Source of the DNA: Acidobacteriota bacterium
Lineage (GTDB): Bacteria; Acidobacteriota; Holophagae; Thermotomaculales; Thermotomaculaceae
NCBI GenBank assembly: GCA_003650445.1
Contig: QMQE01000054.1
Coordinates: 1-13,421, forward strand
Reading direction: 5' to 3'
Length of the DNA: 13,421 bases
The position numbers and the translations under genes are program-made. The notes under the pieces were generated by a model, which did not search any database, had not been told where the DNA came from, and saw only the letters and a program-made list of their open reading frames with translations. Each line of letters begins with the position of its first letter. The first letter of the stretch is position 1. Below are positions 7,201 to 13,379 of the stretch, in pieces.

Positions 7201-7394
7201 GCGACATCCTTTGATGAAGCCCCGGGCTCCATCACCAGTACGGTGACAGTGGGCCGCTCCACATCGGGAAACAGGTCTGTCTTGATGGCATAGCTGGCAT
7301 AAACGCCTATCACCAGTGCCAGCAGCGACAGCACAATGACCAGATGTGGATTCTTGAAAATAAAATCCACAAATCCGTTTTTCTGTAGCTTCAT
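4242..7394 (-). CDS. RND-family efflux pump, inner-membrane transporter
   Basis: Proton-driven pump of the resistance-nodulation-division superfamily, 1050 aa, the usual AcrB-like length. The first membrane segment lies near residues 16-36 and the first periplasmic porter region follows it. The TM4 motif GMLVDDAIVVVENIERH carries the vicinal proton-relay aspartates D406-D407. TM10 has AGVVVKNSILLIDF with the partner lysine K942. These match D407, D408 and K940 of AcrB. The double Asp favours a drug or hydrophobic-compound exporter over CzcA-like metal pumps, though the substrate cannot be read. The ATG lies in an ATGA overlap with the adaptor gene. The gene ends in TAG and is followed by a strong terminator, so it is last in the operon. 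It forms a tripartite complex with the adaptor and TolC-like proteins encoded upstream. Confidence 0.93.
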   Translation of the reverse strand: MKLQKNGFVDFIFKNPHLVIVLSLLALVIGVYASYAIKTDLFPDVERPTVTVLVMEPGASSKDVAEYVARPIERQCNALSDIRKVSSASKDEITFVTVEFQYGKNLQAAVTDVLTALQKVQSRLPRDILPPQVFKVGDFSKPVMTLAVQPAKSGQYDLAMTRQMTDNDIKDALLAIPEVSDAEVFGGHIRELSVQIDPIKLANKHIPFSAIIHAIQANNLDIPEGFLLNSRSQVILKTKGELEHMQQLENLPISYKGRVIHLRDVGTVKNTIADQFSAFHFDGKPAIAVNIVRHEDGNTVDTIEAVKRHLPELAKRFPQVKISIADTQERIIKLSVDNLKESLKEAIIFTVLVIFLMIADLRSAAITGISIPFTYFLTFAVMWLAKIQFNMVTLTAVILAVGMLVDDAIVVVENIERHYSEDGGDLKEVSRVATKEIMLAVFSGTFSTVVVLIPIMVLGGFVQKVLRPLTVTLSIALVASYAVSITIIPLIAPWIIKNTNKDEYLIIKILNRIAKVFQVQFVDRLRDFFIATFSFVNQYKWIFIILIVILLPISMRQMKLVGRDLMPPMDTGIMKMRIETESDYSIEKTEALLNRIEKRIYKEKGLISQLSYIGSEPGLITYGKGRTPQQIDITVNLVDRFQRHKSIWELEDRLRKDIRNMPGVKYADVYDFGATPLSSIASTVDVEVAGNDYGELDRAGQRIADELIKRPGFKSVSRSWKKDREEYHLFFDRQKCARFGLTPMDVSYQLATAVKGIPVSVFRIFNQDGVRIRFRYIGNQRDRINKVMTTNILTPKGLYIPLNELARVKKVYVPTVITRDKLNYTTNVHGYRATAPVTFLNDQRNIAVKKAAVSTTLQVSEEGEMTQMNESFGRLGKALILSILFLYLTFVVTFKSFSDPIVIMLAVPFAFIGAVWGLMIAGKHGCMPAFMGFILLAGVVVKNSILLIDFIRTYREQGHPIGEAVKMAIQVRTRPILMTAVTTIVGMIPIALEWSVGLEKLSPLAIVAIGGLTVGSFLTLVYIPTFYMIKESIQAKFRRKKPEEAPTIAE

Positions 7395-8515
7395 TTGATG
7401 CCCTCCACCGGTTTCACTGATGTGCCATCAGTGAGACGCATCAGGAGGGAATCGCTGCCTACGACCACAGTATCCCCTTCACTGAGCTGGCCGGAAATCG
7501 CAAATCCATCTTCAGATTCACCCATGACTGTTACCGGAACCACCTTTGCTTTTCCGTCTACAATCTTGAACACCGAGGCCTTATCCACACTTTTCAACAC
7601 AGATCCTATGGGAAGCAGAATGACAGATTCAATCCGCTGAATCGGCAGGTTTACGGAAACAGTTGCACCCAGCGGCAGGCCGAATGGGGGCTCGGGTAAG
7701 TCCACTTCCACCGTTCCAATCCCGGCATCACGGGCAGAGGGATACACACGGGAAATTTCAGCGTCAATCTTCTTTCCGTCGTATAAAATCTGTGCCGGTT
7801 CTCCCACCTTCATCGCGGTGAGGTCATCGGTAGAAACTGTTGTCCTGATTTTACAGGGAGTCGCGTCCTCTATCTCCATCAGGGGCTGTGAAACCATCAC
7901 AACATCGCCTTCATTCACCGGCACGGTGGAGACAACGGCATCGAACGGCGCTTTCACAGAGAAAAAAGAAAGTTTGCTCTTAATGTCCGCCATCTGGCTT
8001 TTCACATTCTGTAGCTGTACTTTTGCCTCTTTCCAGTGGTTTTCAGACAATTCCATTGCCTGGCGGGAGATTACCTTCTTTTCAAACAGCATCTTGTCTC
8101 TATTGTAAATTGTCTGCATGTTCTGCTCATTCTTCTTCAAGTCCTGAACAGACTTTTTCGCATTATTCAAAGCGGTTTCCAATGCCGCCCGGCTGCCCAC
8201 TGCATCTCCCGGCAGACCATCCATCTCAATTACTGTTTCTCCCTTTCGAACCGCATCCCCTTCCCTTTTCAGGATTCGACTCACCTGGCCGACGATACGG
8301 GATTTCACCGTTCCCTGACGATTGGATTCCAGGTGCCCGATGTAGGGTTGCCAGTGAATATACTCCCCTACCCGTGCCATTGCCGTCTCCACCGGAACCG
8401 CCTGGAGCGGCGCAATCCGGATGGACTCCAGTTGGTGTTTCCGTAGTTTTACCAGGGAAACCCCGCCAATTACAAACAACAGAGCAACAACAATCAGAAT
8501 AATCCAACGCTTCAT
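7391..8515 (-). CDS. RND efflux periplasmic adaptor (membrane fusion protein)
   Basis: Periplasmic adaptor linking the RND pump to the outer-membrane channel, 374 aa. Residues 5-24 are a hydrophobic N-terminal anchor; there is no lipobox cysteine. The first biotinyl-lipoyl half lies near 70-100 (GQVSRILKREGDAVRKGETVIEM), followed by an alpha-helical hairpin at about 108-185. The second lipoyl half is FFSVKAPFDAVVSTVPVNEGDVV (about 186-208), with a beta-barrel and a membrane-proximal domain to the end. The order is that of the AcrA/HlyD family. The ATG at 8515 overlaps the TolC-like gene stop as ATGA, with a GGAG ribosome site inside that gene. Its own TGA overlaps the pump start in the same way, so the three subunits are probably made in coupled amounts. 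Confidence 0.92.
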   Translation of the reverse strand: MKRWIILIVVALLFVIGGVSLVKLRKHQLESIRIAPLQAVPVETAMARVGEYIHWQPYIGHLESNRQGTVKSRIVGQVSRILKREGDAVRKGETVIEMDGLPGDAVGSRAALETALNNAKKSVQDLKKNEQNMQTIYNRDKMLFEKKVISRQAMELSENHWKEAKVQLQNVKSQMADIKSKLSFFSVKAPFDAVVSTVPVNEGDVVMVSQPLMEIEDATPCKIRTTVSTDDLTAMKVGEPAQILYDGKKIDAEISRVYPSARDAGIGTVEVDLPEPPFGLPLGATVSVNLPIQRIESVILLPIGSVLKSVDKASVFKIVDGKAKVVPVTVMGESEDGFAISGQLSEGDTVVVGSDSLLMRLTDGTSVKPVEGIK

Positions 8516-9819
8516 TTTATATCTCCTTCAATGGTTTTCCTGAGGTTTTCAACAGCAACAAAATAATCGGTCCTTGCCTGAATCAAGCCGGTTTCCGCCA
8601 GCTTTTCACGGGATTTTGCCCGGAGCAAATCATCAATATCACCCCGTCCGTTGTCATATTTCAATTGTTCGAGCTTTGCGACTTCATTGGCAAATGACAG
8701 GGATGCCTTTGCCGTATTCACATCCTGAGATGCCCGGTTGACCCCTGCAACGGCATCTATCACCTCACTTTGAATTTGCAACTTGGCCGCATCCACCTGA
8801 TGGCTCGCAGCCTTCATGCCATGCATAGCCTTTCTTACCTCACGGCGGCGGCGTCCCATGTCAAAAACCGGAATCGACACATTGACGGTGGCTGACCAGA
8901 AACGGTCATTGTAGTCAATATTTCCACCCTGCACTGCGTTCAACCTTGCATCCAGAGACACCTTCGGCAACCTGGCTGATCTGGCAATCTTCAATTTTTG
9001 CTGCGTAATGTTTTTCAGCTCCTTTACCTGCTTCAAATCACTGCGACGCTGTACCGCAATTTCAGTCAATTCACTGATACCAGGTATTTTATCAGGAACC
9101 TTGTCCAGATTCACATCCGACAACCGGATCCCGGCTACCTTGTCCGGATTCTCCCCAATCAAAGATGCGAAAGAAGCGGCCAATGCCTTCTTCCGCTGAT
9201 TCAGCCCCGCGATCTGCAACCGCGCCGTTTCCACCTCATACCGGACCTTCAGTTCATCCAGTTGCGCGTATTTTCCATTTTTTACACCGATTTCAATATG
9301 ATTCTCCAATGAGCTCAGTGCGTCCAGATATGCCTGCCATGCAGTAAGTTCCCGTTCAACAGCAAGGAGGTTGGTGTAGGTTGAAGTGACATTATACCGA
9401 ATTCCCCACTTCAGGCTGTTCAGCCTATAGGATTGAGCCGTCCGGTTGCTCTTTGCGATACGCTCCGATGCCTTTAACTGGCCGCTTGAAAAAAGCGGTA
9501 CCCGGTAATCCAGGTTCCAGTAGGTCAGTTCATCGTCAAAGGGCATGGCAGCAAAACCGGCTGAAATCAGCTCCTTTGTCATGGGCCGAATCAGGTTTGC
9601 ATCACTGCTCTTGGATACGCCCCCGTTGAGCAACACCTCACCGAACTTTATCCGATTTACCGCAAGCTCGTTTTCCTTCTGAGATTGTACCGACTCATCC
9701 AGTGCCTGAATGGAAGGATTGTTTTCATAGGCTTTTTGAATCGCCTCATTCAACGTCAAACTCTGCGCCCCTGCCACAAGGGACAGAAAAGCTACAGCTC
9801 CAAGAAACAACGTTCTCAT
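8512..9819 (-). CDS. TolC-like outer-membrane efflux channel
   Basis: Outer-membrane factor, 435 aa, normal for the family. A signal peptide is clear: MRTLFL then AVAFLSLVAGAQS, with likely cleavage near residues 18-20. The mature protein begins with the family pattern LTLNEAIQKAYENNPSIQA. Two long repeats follow, each with coiled-coil helices; examples are the segments near 150-215 and 330-425. Beta segments YWNLDYRVPLFSSGQ and WSATVNVSIPVFDMGRRR are typical outer-membrane factor strands. The C-terminal pattern is YDNGRGDIDDLLRAKSREKLAETGLIQARTDY-like. The ATG lies in an ATGA overlap with the regulator gene upstream, preceded by a CAGGGAG ribosome site. It should join the adaptor and pump encoded downstream to form a trans-envelope exporter. 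Confidence 0.92.
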   Translation of the reverse strand: MRTLFLGAVAFLSLVAGAQSLTLNEAIQKAYENNPSIQALDESVQSQKENELAVNRIKFGEVLLNGGVSKSSDANLIRPMTKELISAGFAAMPFDDELTYWNLDYRVPLFSSGQLKASERIAKSNRTAQSYRLNSLKWGIRYNVTSTYTNLLAVERELTAWQAYLDALSSLENHIEIGVKNGKYAQLDELKVRYEVETARLQIAGLNQRKKALAASFASLIGENPDKVAGIRLSDVNLDKVPDKIPGISELTEIAVQRRSDLKQVKELKNITQQKLKIARSARLPKVSLDARLNAVQGGNIDYNDRFWSATVNVSIPVFDMGRRRREVRKAMHGMKAASHQVDAAKLQIQSEVIDAVAGVNRASQDVNTAKASLSFANEVAKLEQLKYDNGRGDIDDLLRAKSREKLAETGLIQARTDYFVAVENLRKTIEGDIK

Positions 9820-10388
9820 ACTAAAACTCCCTGAAGAAAAATATTCAAAATCTCATCACACTTCTCATTTATCCTTAATTCTCCGCCACTCAAGAGGTAA
9901 CGGATGGTCAGGGACTGCACCATCCCCACCAGAATCACAGCGCCGGCTTCTTCGTCAATATCCCCGCGCACCTGCCCTCTTTCCCTTGCCTCTTTCAAAT
10001 ACTCCGCCACGTGCCAGATCATTCCGCTGTAAAAGGCGAGCAGGGCCTTCCGCACAACATCATCATGGCTGTAGGTGGATTCGGAAAGGAACAGAATCGT
10101 CACGCCTCTGACTTTCTCCAGGTACTCCAGAAGGGGACATAGAAGTTCCCGGAAATATTCCTTCGGTGCAAGGCTTCGGTCTGCTTTGGAAACAACCGCC
10201 TCGTAGCCCTCCCGAATCCGGCCGATCAACGCCACCACCAGATCCTGCTTGTCCTTAAAATGTCGGTACATCGCCGGTTCAGTAAATTTCATCCGGTCCG
10301 CGACCTTTTTCATCGTCAGGCCCTTGATACCCTCCGCAATCATGAGGTCCATTGCCTGATTCAATATTTCTTCCTGTCTTTTACTCAT
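9816..10388 (-). CDS. TetR/AcrR-family repressor of the efflux operon
   Basis: DNA-binding repressor, 190 aa. I chose the ATG at 10388 because a strong GGAGGTGGG ribosome site precedes it; the longer ATG at 10415 lies inside the putative operator and -10 region. The N-terminal helix-turn-helix is clear: ILNQAMDLMIAEGIKGLTMK, then VADRMKFTEPAMYRHFKDKQDL (residues about 8-50). This is the TetR pattern with the conserved YxHFxxKxxL. The C-terminal two thirds are helical and would bind an unknown ligand. It is the first gene of the operon and its stop overlaps the TolC-like start. A 7-bp inverted repeat overlapping its promoter is the likely autoregulatory site, so ligand binding should induce the whole pump. 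Confidence 0.92.
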   Translation of the reverse strand: MSKRQEEILNQAMDLMIAEGIKGLTMKKVADRMKFTEPAMYRHFKDKQDLVVALIGRIREGYEAVVSKADRSLAPKEYFRELLCPLLEYLEKVRGVTILFLSESTYSHDDVVRKALLAFYSGMIWHVAEYLKEARERGQVRGDIDEEAGAVILVGMVQSLTIRYLLSGGELRINEKCDEILNIFLQGVLV

Positions 10389-10402
10389 TCCCACCTCCGG
10401 TG

Positions 10403-10424
10403 AGTTAGTTATCATTTACTAACT
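10403..10424. promoter_or_regulatory. Putative TetR-type operator
   Basis: Perfect inverted repeat AGTTAGT (10403-10409) and ACTAACT (10418-10424) with an 8-bp spacer, 22 bp in all, a usual size for TetR-family sites. It overlaps the -10 box of the operon promoter and lies 15 bp upstream of the chosen regulator start. Confidence 0.75.
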
Positions 10425-10449
10425 TACCCCCCATCACGTAAACTGTCAA
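10421..10449 (-). promoter_or_regulatory. Promoter of the tetR-tolC-adaptor-RND operon
   Basis: On the - strand, a perfect -35 TTGACA (10444-10449) and a 17-bp spacer lead to TAAGTT (10421-10426), a weak -10. The -10 is inside the operator arm, so repressor and polymerase should compete. Confidence 0.65.
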
Positions 10450-10514
10450 GGGTTATATGAAAAAACTTTCAAAAAATATCACGATATGCGTTCCCTCCAG
10501 GCGACAGAAAAAAA

Positions 10515-10560
10515 GCAGGGAATCTACGAGAGTACCTGACCCGTAGCTTGGTTTCCCTGC
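10515..10560 (-). terminator. Long two-part hairpin terminator after the FmdE-type gene
   Basis: Outer 8-bp stem GCAGGGAA (10515-10522) with TTCCCTGC (10553-10560) encloses an inner stem CTACG (10524-10528) with CGTAG (10542-10546). On the - strand it is followed by a run of seven T, and on the + strand by CTTCTTTTTT, so it can stop transcription both ways. It lies about 70 bp after the FmdE-type stop and separates that operon from the efflux operon promoter. Confidence 0.8.
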
Positions 10561-10627
10561 CTTCTTTTTTATTTATCTGAGATTTAACATCTATAACCTG
10601 ACACTCACCGGTTCAGGAGCTCGAACC

Positions 10628-11281
10628 TCAACTGGTGTAGTGTGTGCAGTCGCTGCAAACCGGCTTTCCATCTTCCATATGCGCATAGTTTTCTGCTATT
10701 GTGCTACCGCAGACAGAACAGGTCACCAGACCAAAGCACGGTTTCGGCTTGGGAAGTTTCACGGTAAAGGGGCCTTCAATTTCCAGCAGTTCCTCCTGGT
10801 TCAGCAAAAAGGGGCGTTTGAATCCCGGTATGGCCACATCTGCAGGGACGTCCGCCGGATTTACGCCCTTTGCACGATATTCCGTAATGAAGGGCGCTGC
10901 GAATACCTTGTCCAGAACTTCATTCTTAATGCGAACCTTCACAGCCTTTCCGGTTTTTTTCTGCACCAGCATGAATTGCCATTTTCCTTTCGCTTCCCTT
11001 TTCATGATGCCTTTCCCAAAGGTGCAGCCGGTGGAGAATTGAACGCCGTCCACAAAACATCCAACGGCATGGCCATTGCCCGCGTACACAATGGCAACGG
11101 TATCCATGTTCAGTTCCCGCTCAATTCCCAGCGCCTTCATTGCAGCAAGTCCCGCCACATAGCCCATGGGCATCCCGCCGCAGGCGTGTCCATGAATATT
11201 CAGTGCCGAGTACAGAAATTCCTTTTGCTTGTCATCTATTCCCTCAATGCTGTTTACCAGTGCACGATTTTTGTCAAACAT
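10628..11281 (-). CDS. FmdE-family protein with C-terminal zinc ribbon
   Basis: A 217-aa soluble protein of the FmdE family, named for a gene in molybdenum formylmethanofuran dehydrogenase operons; its biochemical role is not established. The N-terminal metal-site motif HGHACGGMPMGY supplies H30, H32 and C34. A second conserved block, AGNGHAVGCFVDGVQFSTGCTFGKG-like (68-91), supplies H71, C75, D78 and C86. The C-terminal 30 residues are a zinc ribbon with C188/C191 and C209/C212. An AAGGAGG ribosome site (11288-11294) fits the ATG at 11281. It follows the exporter gene by 24 bp in an operon headed by an ArsR-type metal sensor, so it may bind or process a metal or metal-bound species. It is not accompanied by formylmethanofuran dehydrogenase subunits here. 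Confidence 0.8.
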   Translation of the reverse strand: MFDKNRALVNSIEGIDDKQKEFLYSALNIHGHACGGMPMGYVAGLAAMKALGIERELNMDTVAIVYAGNGHAVGCFVDGVQFSTGCTFGKGIMKREAKGKWQFMLVQKKTGKAVKVRIKNEVLDKVFAAPFITEYRAKGVNPADVPADVAIPGFKRPFLLNQEELLEIEGPFTVKLPKPKPCFGLVTCSVCGSTIAENYAHMEDGKPVCSDCTHYTS

Positions 11282-11305
11282 ATAAAGCCTCCTTATTTTT
11301 CCGGC

Positions 11306-12055
11306 TTACGCCAGAATAATATCCTTTACAATTAATATTGCCGCAATTGCCAGCAGGACAACTGCAAAAATCTTCTTAAGCGCACGGGATTTCAACTTTG
11401 TCGCCATTACGTGGGAACCCAGCTGACTGCCGAGAAATACCGCAGCCACACAGCCGCCCCACAACGGCCAGTTCGGCTTCGCTGCCGTCGCGAGATGGGA
11501 GAAAAAACTGGAAACACCGGAAAATGTCACCGCAAGGGCCGATGTTGCCGCCGCCGTCTTTGCGCTGATCCCCGCCATGTAAAGGAGCGGTACCACAAAA
11601 GAACCGCCGCCCCGGCCAATAAGCCCCGCAAGGAAACCCAGGCCACCGCCGCCGACAAGCCCCAGCGTCGTCCGTCGCCCAGTGTTCAATGGCTGCTTCG
11701 GCTGCCAGCCAATCCACATCAACACCCCTGCCACTGTGGTGAACAGCGCAAAAATCAGAATCAAAACCTTCGTCGAAATCAAATGGTTCGCCAAGGCACC
11801 AAAAGGCGCAGCTATCAGCATGGTAATCCCAAACAAAAGCCCGATTCGCCAGTCAATAAGTTTCTTCCTGGCATAGGTCACAGTGGCCGAACCGCTGTTG
11901 ATCACATTCAGCAGCATCCCCAACGGAATCGCCGCCGTCTTGAAATCCAGCCCGAACCAGAACAAAATCGGGATATACACCTGCGACCCACCCATTCCCA
12001 ACATGGAAAACACAAACGCAATAAAAAAGAAAATAACCGGAATCTCAATAAGCAT
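11306..12055 (-). CDS. TauE/SafE-family membrane exporter
   Basis: Inner-membrane transporter of the sulfite exporter TauE/SafE family (also called UPF0721), 249 aa with about seven to eight hydrophobic segments. The family's internal duplication is visible. The first half has FSMLGMGGSQVYIPILF (residues about 17-33), the second half AGLIGRGGGSFVVPLLYMAGISAKTAAATS-like sequence, each with a glycine-rich turn followed by a Pro-Leu/Ile helix. Members export sulfite, sulfoacetate or other sulfur anions, and many have unknown substrates. The start lies 4 bp after the ArsR-type gene stop, with a GGAG site in the overlap region, so both are on one transcript. Pairing with a thiol-metal sensor suggests a sulfur- or metal-related substrate, but this is inference. 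Confidence 0.85.
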   Translation of the reverse strand: MLIEIPVIFFFIAFVFSMLGMGGSQVYIPILFWFGLDFKTAAIPLGMLLNVINSGSATVTYARKKLIDWRIGLLFGITMLIAAPFGALANHLISTKVLILIFALFTTVAGVLMWIGWQPKQPLNTGRRTTLGLVGGGGLGFLAGLIGRGGGSFVVPLLYMAGISAKTAAATSALAVTFSGVSSFFSHLATAAKPNWPLWGGCVAAVFLGSQLGSHVMATKLKSRALKKIFAVVLLAIAAILIVKDIILA

Positions 12056-12059
12056 GGTA

Positions 12060-12407
12060 TTACTCCATCCGCAGCAAGGCCGAACACTTTTCCGGAGTGG
12101 CTTTCAAAACAAGCTGCCGATCCATCTCCAGCTGTTTTGTATCATTAAAGCGGCTCATAATCAGTTTCAGCAATTCCGGCACAAAAGCATCCTCCGCAAG
12201 TCGGTACATCACCCATCTGCCATCCTTTTGACTCTCAACCAGCCCGGCATAGGAAAGCTGTTTCAAATGTGAAGACACAGTGGAAAATGAAATATCCAGA
12301 ACCGAACAGATCTCACACACACACAAAGGCCGTTCCCGGAGCATCATCACAATCCTGAAACGGTTTTCTTCTCCCAATGCTTTCATAATGTTGATTACCT
12401 GCTTCAT
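12060..12407 (-). CDS. ArsR/SmtB-family regulator with CVCxxC metal site
   Basis: Winged-helix repressor, 115 aa. The ATG at 12407 follows a strong GGGAGGTG site 3 bp away, so I prefer it to the upstream in-frame ATG at 12443. The DNA-binding part is SFSTVSSHLKQLSYAGLVESQKDGRWVMYRL (residues about 40-70), with wing GRWVMYRL. Just before it, LCVCEIC gives C29, C31 and C34, the same arrangement as the As(III)/Sb(III) site ELCVCDLC of ArsR. A trivalent metalloid or soft metal is therefore the likely inducer. It is first in an operon with a TauE/SafE exporter and an FmdE-type protein and probably represses all three. No arsenate reductase or ArsB/Acr3 pump is in the window. Confidence 0.9.
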   Translation of the reverse strand: MKQVINIMKALGEENRFRIVMMLRERPLCVCEICSVLDISFSTVSSHLKQLSYAGLVESQKDGRWVMYRLAEDAFVPELLKLIMSRFNDTKQLEMDRQLVLKATPEKCSALLRME

Positions 12408-12433
12408 TGGCACCTCCCATTCCGACATTTCTA

Positions 12434-12462
12434 CGAATATCAAACTGTTATTTCTCTGTCAA
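12434..12462 (-). promoter_or_regulatory. Promoter of the arsR-tauE-fmdE operon
   Basis: On the - strand, perfect -35 TTGACA (12457-12462), a 17-bp spacer, then TATTCG (12434-12439), a weak -10. It lies in the divergent region between two ArsR-type genes. I could not find a convincing palindrome over it. Confidence 0.5.
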
Positions 12463-12509
12463 CAATTTTGTACTTTTGCAATTGAATGTGGGGGATTTCT
12501 TCCAGACAG

Positions 12510-12542
12510 ACACCTGGAAATTTGACAACACCTGAAAATTTG
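12510..12542 (+). repeat. Tandem 15-bp direct repeat in the divergent region
   Basis: ACACCTGGAAATTTG (12510-12524) and ACACCTGAAAATTTG (12528-12542) differ at one base and repeat at an 18-bp period. They lie between the two divergent ArsR-type genes and upstream of the -10 box at 12567. They may be a binding site for a regulator or a replication-slippage duplication. Confidence 0.6.
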
Positions 12543-12566
12543 CTCCCAAAAGGGTAACAAATTGAG

Positions 12567-12590
12567 TATAATTAGGTTAAGGAGCCTAAT
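12567..12590 (+). promoter_or_regulatory. -10 box and 20-bp palindromic operator of the second ArsR-type gene
   Basis: TATAAT at 12567-12572 runs into the inverted repeat ATTAGG (12571-12576), 8 bp, CCTAAT (12585-12590). The palindrome covers the AAGGAG ribosome site and ends one base before the ATG, so bound repressor could block transcription. I see no good -35 box at 16-18 bp. Confidence 0.55.
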
Positions 12591-12591
12591 C

Positions 12592-12912
12592 ATGTGTAAA
12601 CAAAAGCGTCAACGCGCAGCGGAAATGGCCAGGGTAATGAAGGCAATGGGACATCCGGAGCGGGTCTTCATCATGGAACAGCTGACAAGACGGGAACATA
12701 CGGTGTCCGAGCTGGCTGAACTGCTGGAGCGGTCCACGCCGACGGTTTCCAAGCACCTGAGCGTCCTGAAAAATGCCGGCCTTGTCCAGTCCCGCAAAGA
12801 AGGGACCACCGCATGGTATCGAACCGAATGCAAGTGTATGCTCACTTTCCACAGTTGTGCTTCAGATGTTGCCCGTGAAGAGGTCAACCGCATGAAACAA
12901 ATCCTCGACTAA
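12592..12912 (+). CDS. ArsR-family regulator lacking the CVC site but with C-terminal cysteines
   Basis: Winged-helix repressor, 106 aa from the ATG at 12592, which follows AAGGAG. The in-frame ATG at 12562 would place the operator inside the gene. The recognition region is TPTVSKHLSVLKNAGLVQSRKEG (49-71). It aligns without gaps to the gene at 13014: 33 of 56 residues over positions 16-71 are identical by my hand count. Where the paralogue has the metal motif C37-V-C39, this protein has T37-V-S39. It keeps C82 and C89 and adds C80, plus C2 at the N-terminus. It would therefore sense through a C-terminal thiol site or a different signal. Its likely target is the palindrome immediately upstream. 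Confidence 0.88.
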   Translation: MCKQKRQRAAEMARVMKAMGHPERVFIMEQLTRREHTVSELAELLERSTPTVSKHLSVLKNAGLVQSRKEGTTAWYRTECKCMLTFHSCASDVAREEVNRMKQILD

Positions 12913-12914
12913 GC

Positions 12915-12938
12915 CATGTAATTCTTTATTTTTACATG
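12915..12938 (+). terminator. Weak AT-rich hairpin after the second ArsR-type gene
   Basis: CATGTAA (12915-12921) and TTACATG (12932-12938) form a 7-bp stem with a 10-nt loop, 2 bp after the stop codon. A T-rich stretch follows up to about 12966. The stem is too AT-rich to be a confident terminator, but the placement fits. Confidence 0.45.
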
Positions 12939-12964
12939 TTGTTAAAATTTTTCTATTTTTTTTC

Positions 12965-13000
12965 TTGACAGTTTATCACTATTTGGCTATATTGCCAAAT
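12965..13000 (+). promoter_or_regulatory. Near-consensus promoter with operator centred on its -10 box
   Basis: TTGACA (12965-12970), 17 bp, TATATT (12988-12993). The -10 box is exactly the 6-bp spacer of a perfect inverted repeat ATTTGGC (12981-12987) / GCCAAAT (12994-13000). A repressor bound here would shut the promoter completely. It immediately precedes the AGGAGG ribosome site of the third ArsR-type gene, its likely ligand-responsive regulator. Confidence 0.88.
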
Positions 13001-13013
13001 AGGAGGCGCATGA

Positions 13014-13337
13014 ATGGATGATCAAAGCCGTGCAAGGTGCGAACAACTTGCCACAATCATGAAAGCGCTGGGACACCCGACAAGGGCGTTTATTGTGATG
13101 GAACTGGCAGAGGGTTCCCGCTGTGTGTGCGAATTAACAGATATGATCGGAGCGGATACATCCACGGTATCCAAGCATCTTACGGTGCTGAAGAATGCCG
13201 GCTTGGTTCAATCTGAGAAAGAGGGCCTGATGGTTCATTACAGTCTCACCACCCCCTGCCTTCTCAAATTTTACTCCTGTGTGGAGGATCTGGTCCGCAA
13301 AGATATGGAAGAAAAACAAAAATTACTGCAGAACTGA
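13014..13337 (+). CDS. ArsR-family metal-responsive repressor with CVC site
   Basis: Winged-helix repressor, 107 aa. The ATG at 13014 is 7 bp from AGGAGG (13001-13006); an ATG at 13010 gives only a 3-codon frame. The DNA-binding part is TSTVSKHLTVLKNAGLVQSEKEG (49-71). Metal-type cysteines are C37 and C39 in RCVCEL, plus C82 and C89 in the C-terminal PCLLKFYSC segment, and C9 near the N-terminus. The CVC pair recalls As(III) or Cd(II)/Pb(II) sensors; the C-terminal pair could complete a site. It is a close paralogue of the gene at 12592. It heads an operon with the truncated gene at the window edge. Confidence 0.92.
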   Translation: MDDQSRARCEQLATIMKALGHPTRAFIVMELAEGSRCVCELTDMIGADTSTVSKHLTVLKNAGLVQSEKEGLMVHYSLTTPCLLKFYSCVEDLVRKDMEEKQKLLQN

Positions 13338-13344
13338 ACCGTTC

Positions 13345-13361
13345 AAAATAACTGTTATTTT
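13345..13361. repeat. 17-bp perfect palindrome between the third ArsR-type gene and the next gene
   Basis: AAAATAAC, T, GTTATTTT. With a one-base centre it cannot fold into a tight RNA hairpin, so a DNA-level protein site or chance in AT-rich DNA are the options. Confidence 0.35.
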
Positions 13362-13379
13362 TAGTCAGGAGAACAACTT

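Noticed and set aside
10595..10627. tRNA-like or riboswitch-like look of the GGTTC and GAACC stretch after the FmdE-type gene
   Set aside because: Only short overlapping stems are present, with no cloverleaf, acceptor stem or anticodon arm.
10628..10630. TGA of the FmdE-type gene as a selenocysteine codon, with the hairpin at 10515-10560 as its element
   Set aside because: The next in-frame codons soon hit another TGA, bacterial elements sit directly after the TGA rather than about 70 nt away, and the zinc ribbon is already complete.
13010..13021. ATG at 13010 as the start of the third ArsR-type gene
   Set aside because: It opens a frame that stops after three codons (M N G). The ATG at 13014 gives the full protein with correct spacing.
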